From Asanoa ishikariensis (GTDB lineage Bacteria > Actinomycetota > Actinomycetes > Mycobacteriales > Micromonosporaceae), in NCBI RefSeq assembly GCF_900107455.1, contig NZ_FNQB01000001.1:806001-870000 (forward strand): 64,000 bases of DNA, given 5' to 3'. The notes beneath the pieces were generated by a model. That model saw only the letters and a program-made list of their open reading frames with translations, ran no database searches and was not told the origin of the DNA. The position numbers were made by a program, and so were the translations under genes. Of this stretch, positions 38,760-46,911 are shown piece by piece (the first letter of the stretch is position 1; the number at the start of each line of letters is the position of its first letter).

Positions 38760-39788
38760 TTAGGGCATCGCCAGGTTCACCCGGACGCCGAGCAGCCGCA
38801 CGGGTCGCTTCCACTCGAACTTCGCCAGCAGGCTCAACGCGGCCTGCTCGACGACGTCCGGGTCGGTGGTCGGCCCGGCGCGCAGCTTGGTCTCCCGGGT
38901 CGGCGTGAAGAAGCTGACGTAGCGCACCTTCACCGCCACGTGGGTGATCTCGCGACCGTCGGCGACCACGTCGGCCGCCAGGGCCCGGGCCATCGCGCCG
39001 ACCTCCCGGGAGATCTCCGCCAGGTCGGAGAGATCCTCCGCGTACGTGTTCTCCCGGCTGCGCGACCGGGCCACCCACGGCTCGGTGCTGATCTGGGTGT
39101 CACCGCCGCCCGCAGCCGCCACCGGCAGCCACTGCGCCTGCCGGGCGCCGAACCGTTCCACCAGTGCCTCCGGCGGCGTGGCGGCGAGCTGGGCGATCGT
39201 GTGCAGGCCGAGCTCGTCGAGCTTGCGGGTGGTCTTCGGACCGACACCCCAGAGCTCGGCGGCCGGCCGCTCGCCCATGACGGCCATCCAGGTCGCGGTG
39301 GTGAGCGTGTGGATGCCGCCGGGCTTGGCGAACCGCGCCGCGATCTTCGCCTGTTGCTTGTTCTCGCCGATGCCGATCGCGCAGCTCAGCCCGGTCTCCG
39401 CGAGCACCGCGGCCTTCAGCTCGGCCGCCAGCGCCTGTGGATCGGCGATGTCGCCGCCGACGAACGCCTCGTCCCAGCCCCAGACCTCGACGTCGACCGG
39501 GAACCCGCGCAGCGCGGCCATCACCTGCTCGGACGCGGCGCTGTAGGCGGCCGGGTCGGTGGGCAGGAAGGTCCCCTCGGGGCAGAGCTGCGCGGCCCGG
39601 CGCAGCGGCATTCCGGAGTGGACACCGTGGGCGCGGGCCTCGTACGACGCGGTGGAGACCACCTGCCGCCGCGCCGTCGGATCACCCGCACCGCCGACGA
39701 CCACCGGGAGGCCGCGCAGCTCCGGCCGGCGCAGGATCTCCACGGCGGCCACGAACTGATCCATGTCGACGTGCAGCAACCAGGTCAT
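38760..39788 (-). CDS. Y-family DNA polymerase, DinB2-like
   Basis: 342 aa. Lesion-bypass polymerase. Metal ligands are D8 (HVDMDQF) and D106-E107 (WGWDEAFV). The HhH thumb (ELWGVGPKTTRKLDELGL) and little finger (ARSRSRENTY) follow. The protein ends at VRVNLAMP and shows no C-terminal beta-clamp motif, like mycobacterial DinB2. The steric-gate position, normally Phe or Tyr, is Val13 (MDQFVAAVE). In M. smegmatis DinB2 the equivalent residue is Leu and the enzyme uses ribonucleotides; the same is predicted here. Confidence 0.9.
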   Translation of the reverse strand: MTWLLHVDMDQFVAAVEILRRPELRGLPVVVGGAGDPTARRQVVSTASYEARAHGVHSGMPLRRAAQLCPEGTFLPTDPAAYSAASEQVMAALRGFPVDVEVWGWDEAFVGGDIADPQALAAELKAAVLAETGLSCAIGIGENKQQAKIAARFAKPGGIHTLTTATWMAVMGERPAAELWGVGPKTTRKLDELGLHTIAQLAATPPEALVERFGARQAQWLPVAAAGGGDTQISTEPWVARSRSRENTYAEDLSDLAEISREVGAMARALAADVVADGREITHVAVKVRYVSFFTPTRETKLRAGPTTDPDVVEQAALSLLAKFEWKRPVRLLGVRVNLAMP

Positions 39789-39837
39789 GCCGCCGCCCGC
39801 CTCCGGCCGGCGGACCCGCTCCCGTGTCCGCGCGCGC

Positions 39838-41082
39838 TCATGGCGTCGTGGCCACCAACCGTCGTGCCCGCGACCTCAGGTAGCGCTGCTCCGGCTCGCT
39901 GCCGGTGCGGTCGGCGGCCGCTTGGTAGGCCGCGGCGGCGCCGGGTGCGTCGCCGGCCAGCTCCAGCAGGTGCGCGCGTACCGCGGCCAGCCGGTGGTGT
40001 CGGGCCATCCGCTCGTCGCCGTCGAGCTCCGCGATCAGGTCGAGCCCCGCTCGTGGCCCGGACAGCATGGCCACTGCCACGGCCTTGTTGAGCCGGACCA
40101 TCGGGCTGTCGGAGACCCGCTCGAGCAGGTCGTACAGCGCCAGCACCTGACGCCAGTCGGTGTCGGCGGCGGTGGGCGCCTCGTCGTGCACCGCCGCGAT
40201 CGCCGCCTGGAGCTGGTAGGCGCCGGGTCGGGTGCTGGCCAGCGCTTCGGATAGCAGCTCGACTCCCTCGGTGATCGCCGCCTGGTCCCACCGCGACCGG
40301 TCCTGCTCGTCCAGCGGCACGAGCTCGCCGCCGGGACCGGTGCGGGCCGGGCGACGGGCGTCGGTGAGCAGCATCAGCGCGAGCAGGCCGGCCGCCTCGC
40401 CGTCGTCGGGCAGCAGCCGGTGCAGCATGCGGGCCAGCCGGATGGCCTCCGCGGACAGCTCGACGCGGGCCAGCTCGGGTCCCGACGAGCTGGTGTAGCC
40501 CTCGTTGAAGATCAGATAAAGCACCTGGAGCACGGCGTCCACGCGGGCCACCCGGGACTCCGGCGGGGGCAGCTCGAAGCCGATCCCCGAGGATTTGATC
40601 TTCTGCTTGGCTCGGCTGATCCGTTGCCCCATGGTCGGCTCGGGCACCAGGAACGCGCTCGCGATCTCGCCGGTGGTCAGCCCGCCGACGGCGCGCAGCG
40701 TCAGCGCCACCTGCGCCGGCACCGCGATCGCCGGGTGGCAGCAGAGGAACAGCAGCACCAGCGAGTCATCGTCGTCCGGGCGCTCGGCGTCGGCCGCGGG
40801 CGCCACCCGGGTCGCCGCCGGGTCGCGGAGGTAGTCGTTCTCCTCGCGCAGCCGCCGGGACTCCTCGCTGCGTAGCTGGTCGATCAGCCGGCGCGAGGCC
40901 ACCCGGATCAGCCAGGCCCGCGGGTCGTCGGGCACCCCGTCGGTCGGCCACTGGGTGGCAGCCGCCAACAACCCCTCCTGCACCGCGTCCTCGGCGGCGT
41001 CGAAGTGGCCGTAGCGGCGCACCAACGCGCCCAGCACCTGCGGTGCCAGCTCCCTGAGCAGCTCTTCCGTGCCCGTTCCCAC
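39838..41082 (-). CDS. ECF42-type RNA polymerase sigma factor
   Basis: 414 aa. Region 2 lies at about residues 8-75 (GHFDAAEDAVQEGLLAAATQWP) and region 4 at about 115-170 (VGGLTTGEIASAFLVPEPTMGQRISRAKQKI). The long C-terminal extension (YLIFNEGYTSSSG, then helical TPR-like repeats) defines ECF42. These sigmas lack an anti-sigma and usually sit beside a DGPF/YCII-domain protein; none is next to this gene. GTG start at 41082. It lies between PrsW and dinB, all on the minus strand, and may transcribe them. Confidence 0.9.
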   Translation of the reverse strand: MGTGTEELLRELAPQVLGALVRRYGHFDAAEDAVQEGLLAAATQWPTDGVPDDPRAWLIRVASRRLIDQLRSEESRRLREENDYLRDPAATRVAPAADAERPDDDDSLVLLFLCCHPAIAVPAQVALTLRAVGGLTTGEIASAFLVPEPTMGQRISRAKQKIKSSGIGFELPPPESRVARVDAVLQVLYLIFNEGYTSSSGPELARVELSAEAIRLARMLHRLLPDDGEAAGLLALMLLTDARRPARTGPGGELVPLDEQDRSRWDQAAITEGVELLSEALASTRPGAYQLQAAIAAVHDEAPTAADTDWRQVLALYDLLERVSDSPMVRLNKAVAVAMLSGPRAGLDLIAELDGDERMARHHRLAAVRAHLLELAGDAPGAAAAYQAAADRTGSEPEQRYLRSRARRLVATTP

Positions 41083-41101
41083 GCCAGAAGCCTACGACTG
41101 G

Positions 41102-42529
41102 CTAGACGAGCGTGGCCGCCCGCGCGATCACGCTCACCAGGTAGGCAAGGGCGAAGACAACGGCGAGCACGGCGGCGGTACGCAGCCGTGGATCCGCCCG
41201 CTGCCGGCGCGATCTGGCCCGGGCCACCCCGAACACCAGGAAGCCGAGCGGGAGGATCAGGAAGATCGGGTTGATCAGCACGGCGAACGCCAGGACGAAC
41301 GAGATCAGGCCGCTGGTCGTGGTCGGGTGGAGCGCGTCCGCGTCGGTGATGCCGAGCTCGTGCACGCCGTACCGTGCGCGTTGTAGCTCCGGCAGTCTGG
41401 TGTTGAACCCGGCCGGGCCGTTGTCGCGCATCTCGACCGCGAGATCGGCCTGCGCGCGTTGGAGCCGGCGGACCCGCCCGTAGGCGCGCGTCCCGCCGTA
41501 GACGTAGGCGTTCCAGCGCGCCCGGCCCCGGCTGCGCCAGCCGCGCAGCGCGAGGATCTCGTTGTGGGTGGCGATCCACGGGTTGCTAAGGCTCTCCAGG
41601 GGGCCGGCCACGCCCTCGTACTCGTCCTTGCGGAAGAAGTGCAGCAGGACCAGGAAGGTGCCGAGGATCAGCAGTCCCTTGATCAGCAGCACCAGCAGCG
41701 TGCCGTAGGTGCCCGCGTAGTCGGTCAGCGAGGCGGCCGCCGGCGAGTTCCACAGGAAGTGCATGAGCCAGGCCAGGGCCAGGGCGCCGAGCGCGACGCC
41801 GATCCGGTTGAACCAGGAGCGTTCCCGGTGCAGCACGGCGTACGCCACGCCGGCTCCGGCGATCGCGCTGTAGACGGTGTGGCTCCACAGCCCGGCCAGC
41901 AAACCGCGTACCAGGAAAACCTGCAGCACCGCCGCGAGGCTGTCGTCGCCGGCCGCGGCGACCGCGTTGAGGCTGTAGGTGATGTTCTCGATCTCCTGGA
42001 AGCCCAGGCCGACGAAGGCGCCGTAGACCACGCCGTCGAGCACGCTGTTGATCTGGCGGCGGGCCAGCAGCACGATCATGACGATGCCGAGCGTCTTGAG
42101 GATCTCCTCGTCGGTCGGCCCCTCGATCGCCGCCGCCCAGTCGCGGACGAACCCCAGCGACGTCATCTTGACGAGGATCGACTCGAGCGCGGTGTTGGCC
42201 CGCAGCGCGTTGGCGCTGGCCACGAACCCGCCCCAGATCAGCGCGGCCGCGAACAGCCAGCGTGGCTCGGGCTCCAGCCAGTCGACGGCCCGGATGATCG
42301 TCACGAACACCGCGCCGTGAATCGCGAACAGCACTGCGGCGAGCACGAACGCGCCGGGCGCCTCGGCGATCGCCGGACCGAAGGCGATCCCGAGGATCAC
42401 GATGCCGCCGATGGTCAGCGCGACGAAGAACCAGACCGCCGGCCAGCGCGCCGCGGCACCCCAGGAGGTGAAGACCCGCCGGCTGCCCGGCGTCGGTGGC
42501 GGCGGGGTGGCCGCCTGGTCGACGCTCAC
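41102..42529 (-). CDS. PrsW family intramembrane metalloprotease
   Basis: 475 aa. About eight membrane segments. The four PrsW motifs are present: PTDEEILKTLGI (EExxK), FVGLGFQEIENI, LWSHTVYSAI and MHFLWNSPAA, giving Glu/His metal ligands in the membrane. The C-terminal 160 residues add a soluble linker and two more helices. In Bacillus PrsW cleaves an anti-sigma; here the downstream neighbour is an ECF42, which has no known anti-sigma. It overlaps the 184-aa membrane protein by 4 bp, so the two are co-translated. Confidence 0.9.
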   Translation of the reverse strand: MSVDQAATPPPPTPGSRRVFTSWGAAARWPAVWFFVALTIGGIVILGIAFGPAIAEAPGAFVLAAVLFAIHGAVFVTIIRAVDWLEPEPRWLFAAALIWGGFVASANALRANTALESILVKMTSLGFVRDWAAAIEGPTDEEILKTLGIVMIVLLARRQINSVLDGVVYGAFVGLGFQEIENITYSLNAVAAAGDDSLAAVLQVFLVRGLLAGLWSHTVYSAIAGAGVAYAVLHRERSWFNRIGVALGALALAWLMHFLWNSPAAASLTDYAGTYGTLLVLLIKGLLILGTFLVLLHFFRKDEYEGVAGPLESLSNPWIATHNEILALRGWRSRGRARWNAYVYGGTRAYGRVRRLQRAQADLAVEMRDNGPAGFNTRLPELQRARYGVHELGITDADALHPTTTSGLISFVLAFAVLINPIFLILPLGFLVFGVARARSRRQRADPRLRTAAVLAVVFALAYLVSVIARAATLV

Positions 42530-43080
42530 GTGGTCCGGTCGATCGCTACGGTGCGGACGCTGGCCTCGAGCTCGTCGCGGTGTTCCGTGACGCCGGCGTC
42601 GTTGCCGTCGACCACCGCGGTGACTCCGGTGCCGTCCAGCAGGTAGACGGTGTACCAGCCGGTGCGGTTCTCGCCGACGTAGGTGGCCTGGAGCCCGGGT
42701 ATGCCGCCGTTCGAGGTGACCGGCTGGTCGGGCGAGATGCCCTGGATGCCGGCCACGTTCTGGACGACCTCGCGGATCCGGTCGGCGAGCTGTTGCAGCG
42801 TGCCCGGGAAGCTCTCGGCGCTCAGCCGGTACCGCACGCCGTCGACGGCCATCGTGATCACGCCCTGGTCGGGCGAGGTCTGCTCGGAGACGACGGTGGC
42901 GTCCGGCGGCGGCACGACACTAGCGTTGTCGGCGAATTCCAGCGGCTTGGTGCTGGAGACGGTGGCGTCGGGCACCGCGCGGTCGATCGCCGGCACCCCG
43001 AACGACAGCGCGAGCACACCGGCGGCCACCGCGACGCAGCCGACGAGGTTGCGTCGCCACGCTGATCCCCCGCCGCCCAT
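42526..43080 (-). CDS. Single-pass membrane protein, partner of PrsW gene
   Basis: 184 aa. A short basic cytoplasmic tail (residues 1-13) is followed by one transmembrane helix (LVGCVAVAAGVLALSFGV) and an extracytoplasmic domain (VITMAVDGVRYRLSAESF; GLQATYVGENRTGWYTVYLLDG). The layout could suit a substrate or cofactor of the PrsW protease it overlaps by 4 bp; this is inference. No family was recognised. Confidence 0.75.
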   Translation of the reverse strand: MGGGGSAWRRNLVGCVAVAAGVLALSFGVPAIDRAVPDATVSSTKPLEFADNASVVPPPDATVVSEQTSPDQGVITMAVDGVRYRLSAESFPGTLQQLADRIREVVQNVAGIQGISPDQPVTSNGGIPGLQATYVGENRTGWYTVYLLDGTGVTAVVDGNDAGVTEHRDELEASVRTVAIDRTT

Positions 43081-43129
43081 CCGGACATTGTCCGCGATCT
43101 TCCGGGCGGGTGCACCATCCGGCGCGGTG

Positions 43130-43843
43130 TCAGCGCGTAGACACTCCGCCGCCGGCCAGCAGCGCGTGCATCAGGTGGGTCAGCTCGCACACCGACGCGA
43201 CCGGGCGCTCGAACCCGAGCCGCAGCCGCGGACCCCGCCCGTTGCCGCCGACTGTAAGCCCGTACCGGTCGAGCCGCAGCGCGCGGCACTCCTGCGGCGC
43301 CGCCCGCCCGCTGACCCGCTCGACCAGCTCGGTGAGCTGGGGCAGGTGGTGGTCGTTGAGGTCCGTGAGCAGCCGGCCCTCGTCTGCGGCCAGTGGGTCC
43401 GGGTCGGCCGCGCGGAAGTCGGCCGGGTCGACCTCGATGAGCTGCCGGCCGTTGGCCATCCGCACCTCGGTCGGGACGATCCGGAACAGCACCTGGCCGC
43501 GGCCGACGTCGAGCAGGTCGCCAAGGGGCCTGACCTGGGCGTACGCGTCGGCGGCGGCGCGTGCCGCGGTGTCGTCGAGCAGGTGCGCGGTGCCGGTCAG
43601 CCAAAGCCGCCCGCGGGTCGGTGAGCACGGCACGGGCGGCAGGTCATCGACGCTGAGCACCATCGATCCGGTCTCCAACCGGGCGGTGAGCTCGGTGCCG
43701 AGCGCGGCCAGCACCAGCGGATGGCCGTCGGCCGGTGTCGCGTGCCGGACCTTCACCCGGGCGGGGTAGCCCCGGACGTGGGCCGTGCCCTCGAGCCGGC
43801 CACTCGCCAGCGTGCGCGCCACCTCTGCCGCCGTCGGCCGCAT
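43130..43843 (-). CDS. DUF2470 domain protein under iron-box control
   Basis: 237 aa from the ATG at 43843 with GAGGAGG 5 nt upstream. The C-terminal part (LTDLNDHHLPQLTELVERVSG, then VCELTHLMHALL) is DUF2470, a domain found in HugZ-like haem-utilisation proteins. The N-terminal part (GHPLVLAALGTELTARLETGSMVLSVDD) resembles the split-barrel flavin/haem-binding region, though short. A near-consensus IdeR/DtxR box overlaps its promoter, so it should be made when iron is scarce and may help obtain iron from haem. Confidence 0.82.
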   Translation of the reverse strand: MRPTAAEVARTLASGRLEGTAHVRGYPARVKVRHATPADGHPLVLAALGTELTARLETGSMVLSVDDLPPVPCSPTRGRLWLTGTAHLLDDTAARAAADAYAQVRPLGDLLDVGRGQVLFRIVPTEVRMANGRQLIEVDPADFRAADPDPLAADEGRLLTDLNDHHLPQLTELVERVSGRAAPQECRALRLDRYGLTVGGNGRGPRLRLGFERPVASVCELTHLMHALLAGGGVSTR

Positions 43844-43871
43844 GATGCCTCCTCGGTAATGCGTTCCGATC

Positions 43872-43900
43872 AACTTAAGTTAGGCTCACCTAATTCTCAA
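43872..43900 (-). promoter_or_regulatory. Promoter of the DUF2470 gene
   Basis: On the minus strand TTGAGA (43900-43895) and TAAGTT (43877-43872) are separated by 17 bp. The iron box occupies this spacer and overlaps the -10. Confidence 0.75.
43875..43893. promoter_or_regulatory. IdeR/DtxR iron box
   Basis: TTAAGTTAGGCTCACCTAA matches the 19-bp IdeR/DtxR consensus TTAGGTTAGGCTAACCTAA at 17 positions. Iron-loaded repressor here would cover the promoter of the DUF2470 gene. Confidence 0.92.
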
Positions 43901-44006
43901 GCTCCCCCGATCGGTGGACCCGTGGCACGCCGTACGGCCGGCGACGTTCAGGAAAGTCACATAGGGGCCCCAGGTTCAGGGCAGATATGTGGAGCACGGT
44001 GGACGC

Positions 44007-44882
44007 ATGACCGATTTGCTGAGCCGCACCGATCCCCAGAACCCCTGGCCGCCGCACCAGCCGGCCGCGGCCGGTCCGGCCGGCCCCGGCGGGCCGGTCC
44101 CGCCCTGGACCCCCGGCCCTCCGAACCCCGGTGCCCCGTCCGGGCCCCGCCGTGGTGGGCGTCGAGTCGCGGTCGCCGCCGGCGCGCTCGTGCTCGTCCT
44201 CGGCGGCGGAGTCGCCGGAGGCGTGATCGGCGCACACACCGACCAGTCCGCGGCACCCGCGGCCAGCACCGCCGCCAACGCCACGAACGTGTCCAGCGAG
44301 TCGGCGACCCTCGCTTCGGTCGCCGCGCGCACCTCGCCGAGCGTCGTCACGATCATGGTTCAGGTGCCGGGCGGCACCGTCGAAGGCTCCGGCGTGATCG
44401 TCGACAACCAGGGCCGGATCATCACCAACAACCACGTGGTCGAGCAGGCCACCAACGGCGCGACCGTGCAGTTGTCCGACGGCCGCACGCTGCCCGCCCA
44501 GATCCTGCGCACCGACCCGAGCCACGACCTCGCGCTGCTGCGGGTCGACTCGTCCGGCCTGACGCCGGCCACCCTCGGCGACAGCTCCAGCGTCCAGGTC
44601 GGCGACACCGTGCTGGCGTTCGGCAGCCCGCTCGGCCTGAGCGGCACTGTCACCTCCGGCATCGTCTCAGCCCTGGACCGCGACGCGCAGGATCTGAACC
44701 TGTCCGGCTTGATCCAGACCGACGCGCCGATCAACTCCGGCAACTCGGGCGGCCCGCTGGTCGACGCGGCCGGCCAGGTCATCGCGATCAACGTCGCCAA
44801 CGCCTCCACCAGCCAGGGCGGCGGCTCCATCGGCATCGGCTTCGCGATCCCGATCGACACGGCCGAGTCCATCTTGAGCTGA
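44007..44882 (+). CDS. Membrane-anchored trypsin-like protease, HtrA-type without PDZ
   Basis: 291 aa. A Pro/Gly-rich cytoplasmic N-terminus (1-50) is followed by one membrane helix (about 51-75, VAVAAGALVLVLGGGVAGGV) and an extracytoplasmic serine protease domain. The catalytic triad is H144 (TNNHVV), D174 (SHDLALL) and S247 (GNSGGP). The domain ends at FAIPIDTAESILS, the point where HtrA proteins normally continue into a PDZ domain; here a stop follows. ATG 44007 is chosen; GTG 43989 is in frame. A long hairpin follows the stop. Confidence 0.9.
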   Translation: MTDLLSRTDPQNPWPPHQPAAAGPAGPGGPVPPWTPGPPNPGAPSGPRRGGRRVAVAAGALVLVLGGGVAGGVIGAHTDQSAAPAASTAANATNVSSESATLASVAARTSPSVVTIMVQVPGGTVEGSGVIVDNQGRIITNNHVVEQATNGATVQLSDGRTLPAQILRTDPSHDLALLRVDSSGLTPATLGDSSSVQVGDTVLAFGSPLGLSGTVTSGIVSALDRDAQDLNLSGLIQTDAPINSGNSGGPLVDAAGQVIAINVANASTSQGGGSIGIGFAIPIDTAESILS

Positions 44883-44885
44883 CGC

Positions 44886-44951
44886 TTTGCTCTGCAGCCA
44901 AATACGCAACACCCGTCGGTGGGGGTGTTGCGTATCTGGGTGCAGAGCAAA
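44886..44951. terminator. 29-bp imperfect inverted repeat, likely terminator
   Basis: Arms 44886-44914 and 44923-44951 pair at 27 of 29 positions around an 8-nt loop. It starts TTTGCTCTGCA and ends TGCAGAGCAAA. It begins 3 bp after the protease stop and separates it from the histidine kinase. The length and symmetry suggest a dispersed palindromic element acting as a terminator. Confidence 0.8.
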
Positions 44952-44992
44952 CGCGCGTAGCGCGATCGGCCCGGTGCCTAGACAATCGGGCG

Positions 44993-46195
44993 ATGATCCG
45001 CGTTCTGGTTGTGGGCTCGACCTACCGGCGCGGCGTTTACCTGTTGCTCGGTGGCGTGATCGCGCTGCCTTACGCGTTGCTGACCGTCGTCTTCGTCAGC
45101 ATGCTCACCAGCGAGGACGTGCCGAAGCCGGCCACCTGGCTGCTGATCCTGGTCAGCGCCCTGATCGCCGTGACTCCGGCCTTTCTGCCGGGCACGCGGG
45201 CCGTCGAGATCGTCGCCGCGCGCGGGCTGCTCGGGGTCGACCTGCCCGACCCGACCGGCCGGGCCGACCGGGAGACCACCCTGCGCGGCGCCCTCTGGTT
45301 CGGGCTGCACCTGGCGTTCGGCGCTCTGGTCGGCCTCGCCCTGTTCAGCGCCCTGCCGATGGCGCTGGTCTTCGTCTTCCAGTGGTTCGCCGGTGGCAGC
45401 ATCAGCCGCACGGGCCTGCCGTTCCCGGGCTGGCATCCGGCGGGCCTCACCGCCATCGGGATCGTGCTGCTGGTGTTGCTCGGCTATGCGGTCGCCGGGC
45501 TCGGCGCGCTCGCCGCACAACTCGCGCCCACCCTGCTCGGGCCCTCGCCGGCGGAGCGGATCGCGGCGCTGGAGGACCGGGCCGGCCGGCTCGTCGAGCG
45601 CACCCGGTTGGCCCGCGAGCTGCACGACTCGGTCGGACACGCGCTCACCGTCACCACCTTGCAGGCCGCGGCCGCGCAGCGGGCACTGCACGACCCGGAG
45701 TTCGTCCGCCAGGCGCTGGTCGCGATCGAGGAGACCGGCCGGGCCGCGATGGACGACCTGGACCACGTGCTCGGCCTGCTCCGGGCGGCCGAGCGGGCCG
45801 ACCGGCCGGCGCCACAGCGGACGCTGGCCGACGTCGACCGGGTCGTCGCGGACGTCAGCGGTGCCGGGCTGCGGGTGGCGCTGACCCGCGAGGGTCCTCT
45901 TGCGACGGTGCCGGCGGCCCTGTCGCGCGAGGGCTACCGGATCGTGCAGGAGGCGCTGACCAACGCGGTACGCCACGCCGGCGCCGTGCCGGTTACCGTG
46001 CACATCGCGGTCGCGGAACGCTCGCTGCGGATCGAGGTGGCCAACCCGGTCACCCGCGACGGGCCCGACGACCCGTCCGGGCGCGGGCTCGCGGGCATGC
46101 GCGAGCGGGTCGACGTGCTGGGCGGGCGGATGACGGCCGGGCGGGCCGACGGGCGTTTCACGGTCGCGGTGCGGCTGCCGACGGGAGGGTCATGA
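44993..46195 (+). CDS. NarL-type sensor histidine kinase
   Basis: 400 aa. Four membrane segments lie in residues 18-175. A HisKA_3 dimerisation domain follows, with the phospho-acceptor His near 211 (LARELHDSVGHALT). The ATPase domain has its N box (VQEALTNAVRHAG). The usual VxDxGxG box is changed to VANPVTRDGPDDPSGRGLAGM, though the G2-like GRGLAGMRERV remains. No extracellular sensor domain is apparent, so it may sense within the membrane. The response regulator overlaps by 4 bp (ATGA). Target genes are not evident. Confidence 0.87.
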   Translation: MIRVLVVGSTYRRGVYLLLGGVIALPYALLTVVFVSMLTSEDVPKPATWLLILVSALIAVTPAFLPGTRAVEIVAARGLLGVDLPDPTGRADRETTLRGALWFGLHLAFGALVGLALFSALPMALVFVFQWFAGGSISRTGLPFPGWHPAGLTAIGIVLLVLLGYAVAGLGALAAQLAPTLLGPSPAERIAALEDRAGRLVERTRLARELHDSVGHALTVTTLQAAAAQRALHDPEFVRQALVAIEETGRAAMDDLDHVLGLLRAAERADRPAPQRTLADVDRVVADVSGAGLRVALTREGPLATVPAALSREGYRIVQEALTNAVRHAGAVPVTVHIAVAERSLRIEVANPVTRDGPDDPSGRGLAGMRERVDVLGGRMTAGRADGRFTVAVRLPTGGS

Positions 46196-46836
46196 CGGTC
46201 CGGGTGCTGATCGTCGACGACGACGCGCTGGTCCGCGTGGGCCTGCGCACGGTGGTCGACGCCGAGCCCGACCTCGAGGTGGTCGCCGAGGCCAGCGATG
46301 GCGCCGAGGTGCCGCCGCTGGTCGCCCGCCACCGGCCCGACGTGGTGCTGATGGACGTGCGGATGCCCGATGTCGATGGCATCCAGGCCACCCGGCACCT
46401 GATAGCCACCGCCGCCGTGCCGCCCCGGGTGATCGTGGTGACCACCTTCGAGAACGACGACTACGTGTACGACGCGCTGCGCGCGGGCGCCAGCGGGTTC
46501 CTCCTCAAGCGCGCCCGGCCGGCCGAGGTGGTCGACGCGATCCGGCTGGTCGCGCGCGGCGACTCACTGCTGTTCCCCGCCGCCATCCGCCGACTGGTCG
46601 CGGCCCGGGGCGGCCAGACCGACCGCCGGACCGCCCGGCTCACCGCGCGTGAGGCCGAGGTGCTGCGGCTGATGGCGGCCGGACTGTCCAATGCGGAGAT
46701 CGCCGCCCGGTTGGTCGTCGGTGGCGAGACGGTCAAGACCCACGTCGGCAACGTGCTCGCCAAGCTCGGCGCCCGCGACCGGGTCCAGGCGGTCATCACC
46801 GCGTACGAGTCGGGCTTCGTCACCCCGACCGGCTGA
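46192..46836 (+). CDS. NarL/LuxR-type response regulator
   Basis: 214 aa. The receiver domain has D10-D11 and phospho-acceptor D55 (VVLMDVRMPD), with a conserved Lys in FLLKRARP. The C-terminal LuxR helix-turn-helix is LTAREAEVLRLMAAGLSNAEIAARL then TVKTHVGNVLAKLG. It is activated by the overlapping kinase gene. A perfect hairpin starts directly after the stop. Confidence 0.93.
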   Translation: MTVRVLIVDDDALVRVGLRTVVDAEPDLEVVAEASDGAEVPPLVARHRPDVVLMDVRMPDVDGIQATRHLIATAAVPPRVIVVTTFENDDYVYDALRAGASGFLLKRARPAEVVDAIRLVARGDSLLFPAAIRRLVAARGGQTDRRTARLTAREAEVLRLMAAGLSNAEIAARLVVGGETVKTHVGNVLAKLGARDRVQAVITAYESGFVTPTG

Positions 46837-46856
46837 GCTCCCCCGGCTGGGGGAGC
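46837..46856 (+). terminator. Terminator hairpin after response regulator
   Basis: GCTCCCCC and GGGGGAGC form a perfect 8-bp stem with loop GGCT, starting one base after the TGA. Confidence 0.7.
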
Positions 46857-46911
46857 GGGTTCACGCCGCGCGGGGAGGGACCGGATCCCGCTCAGCGGGA
46901 GCGTGAGTGGC

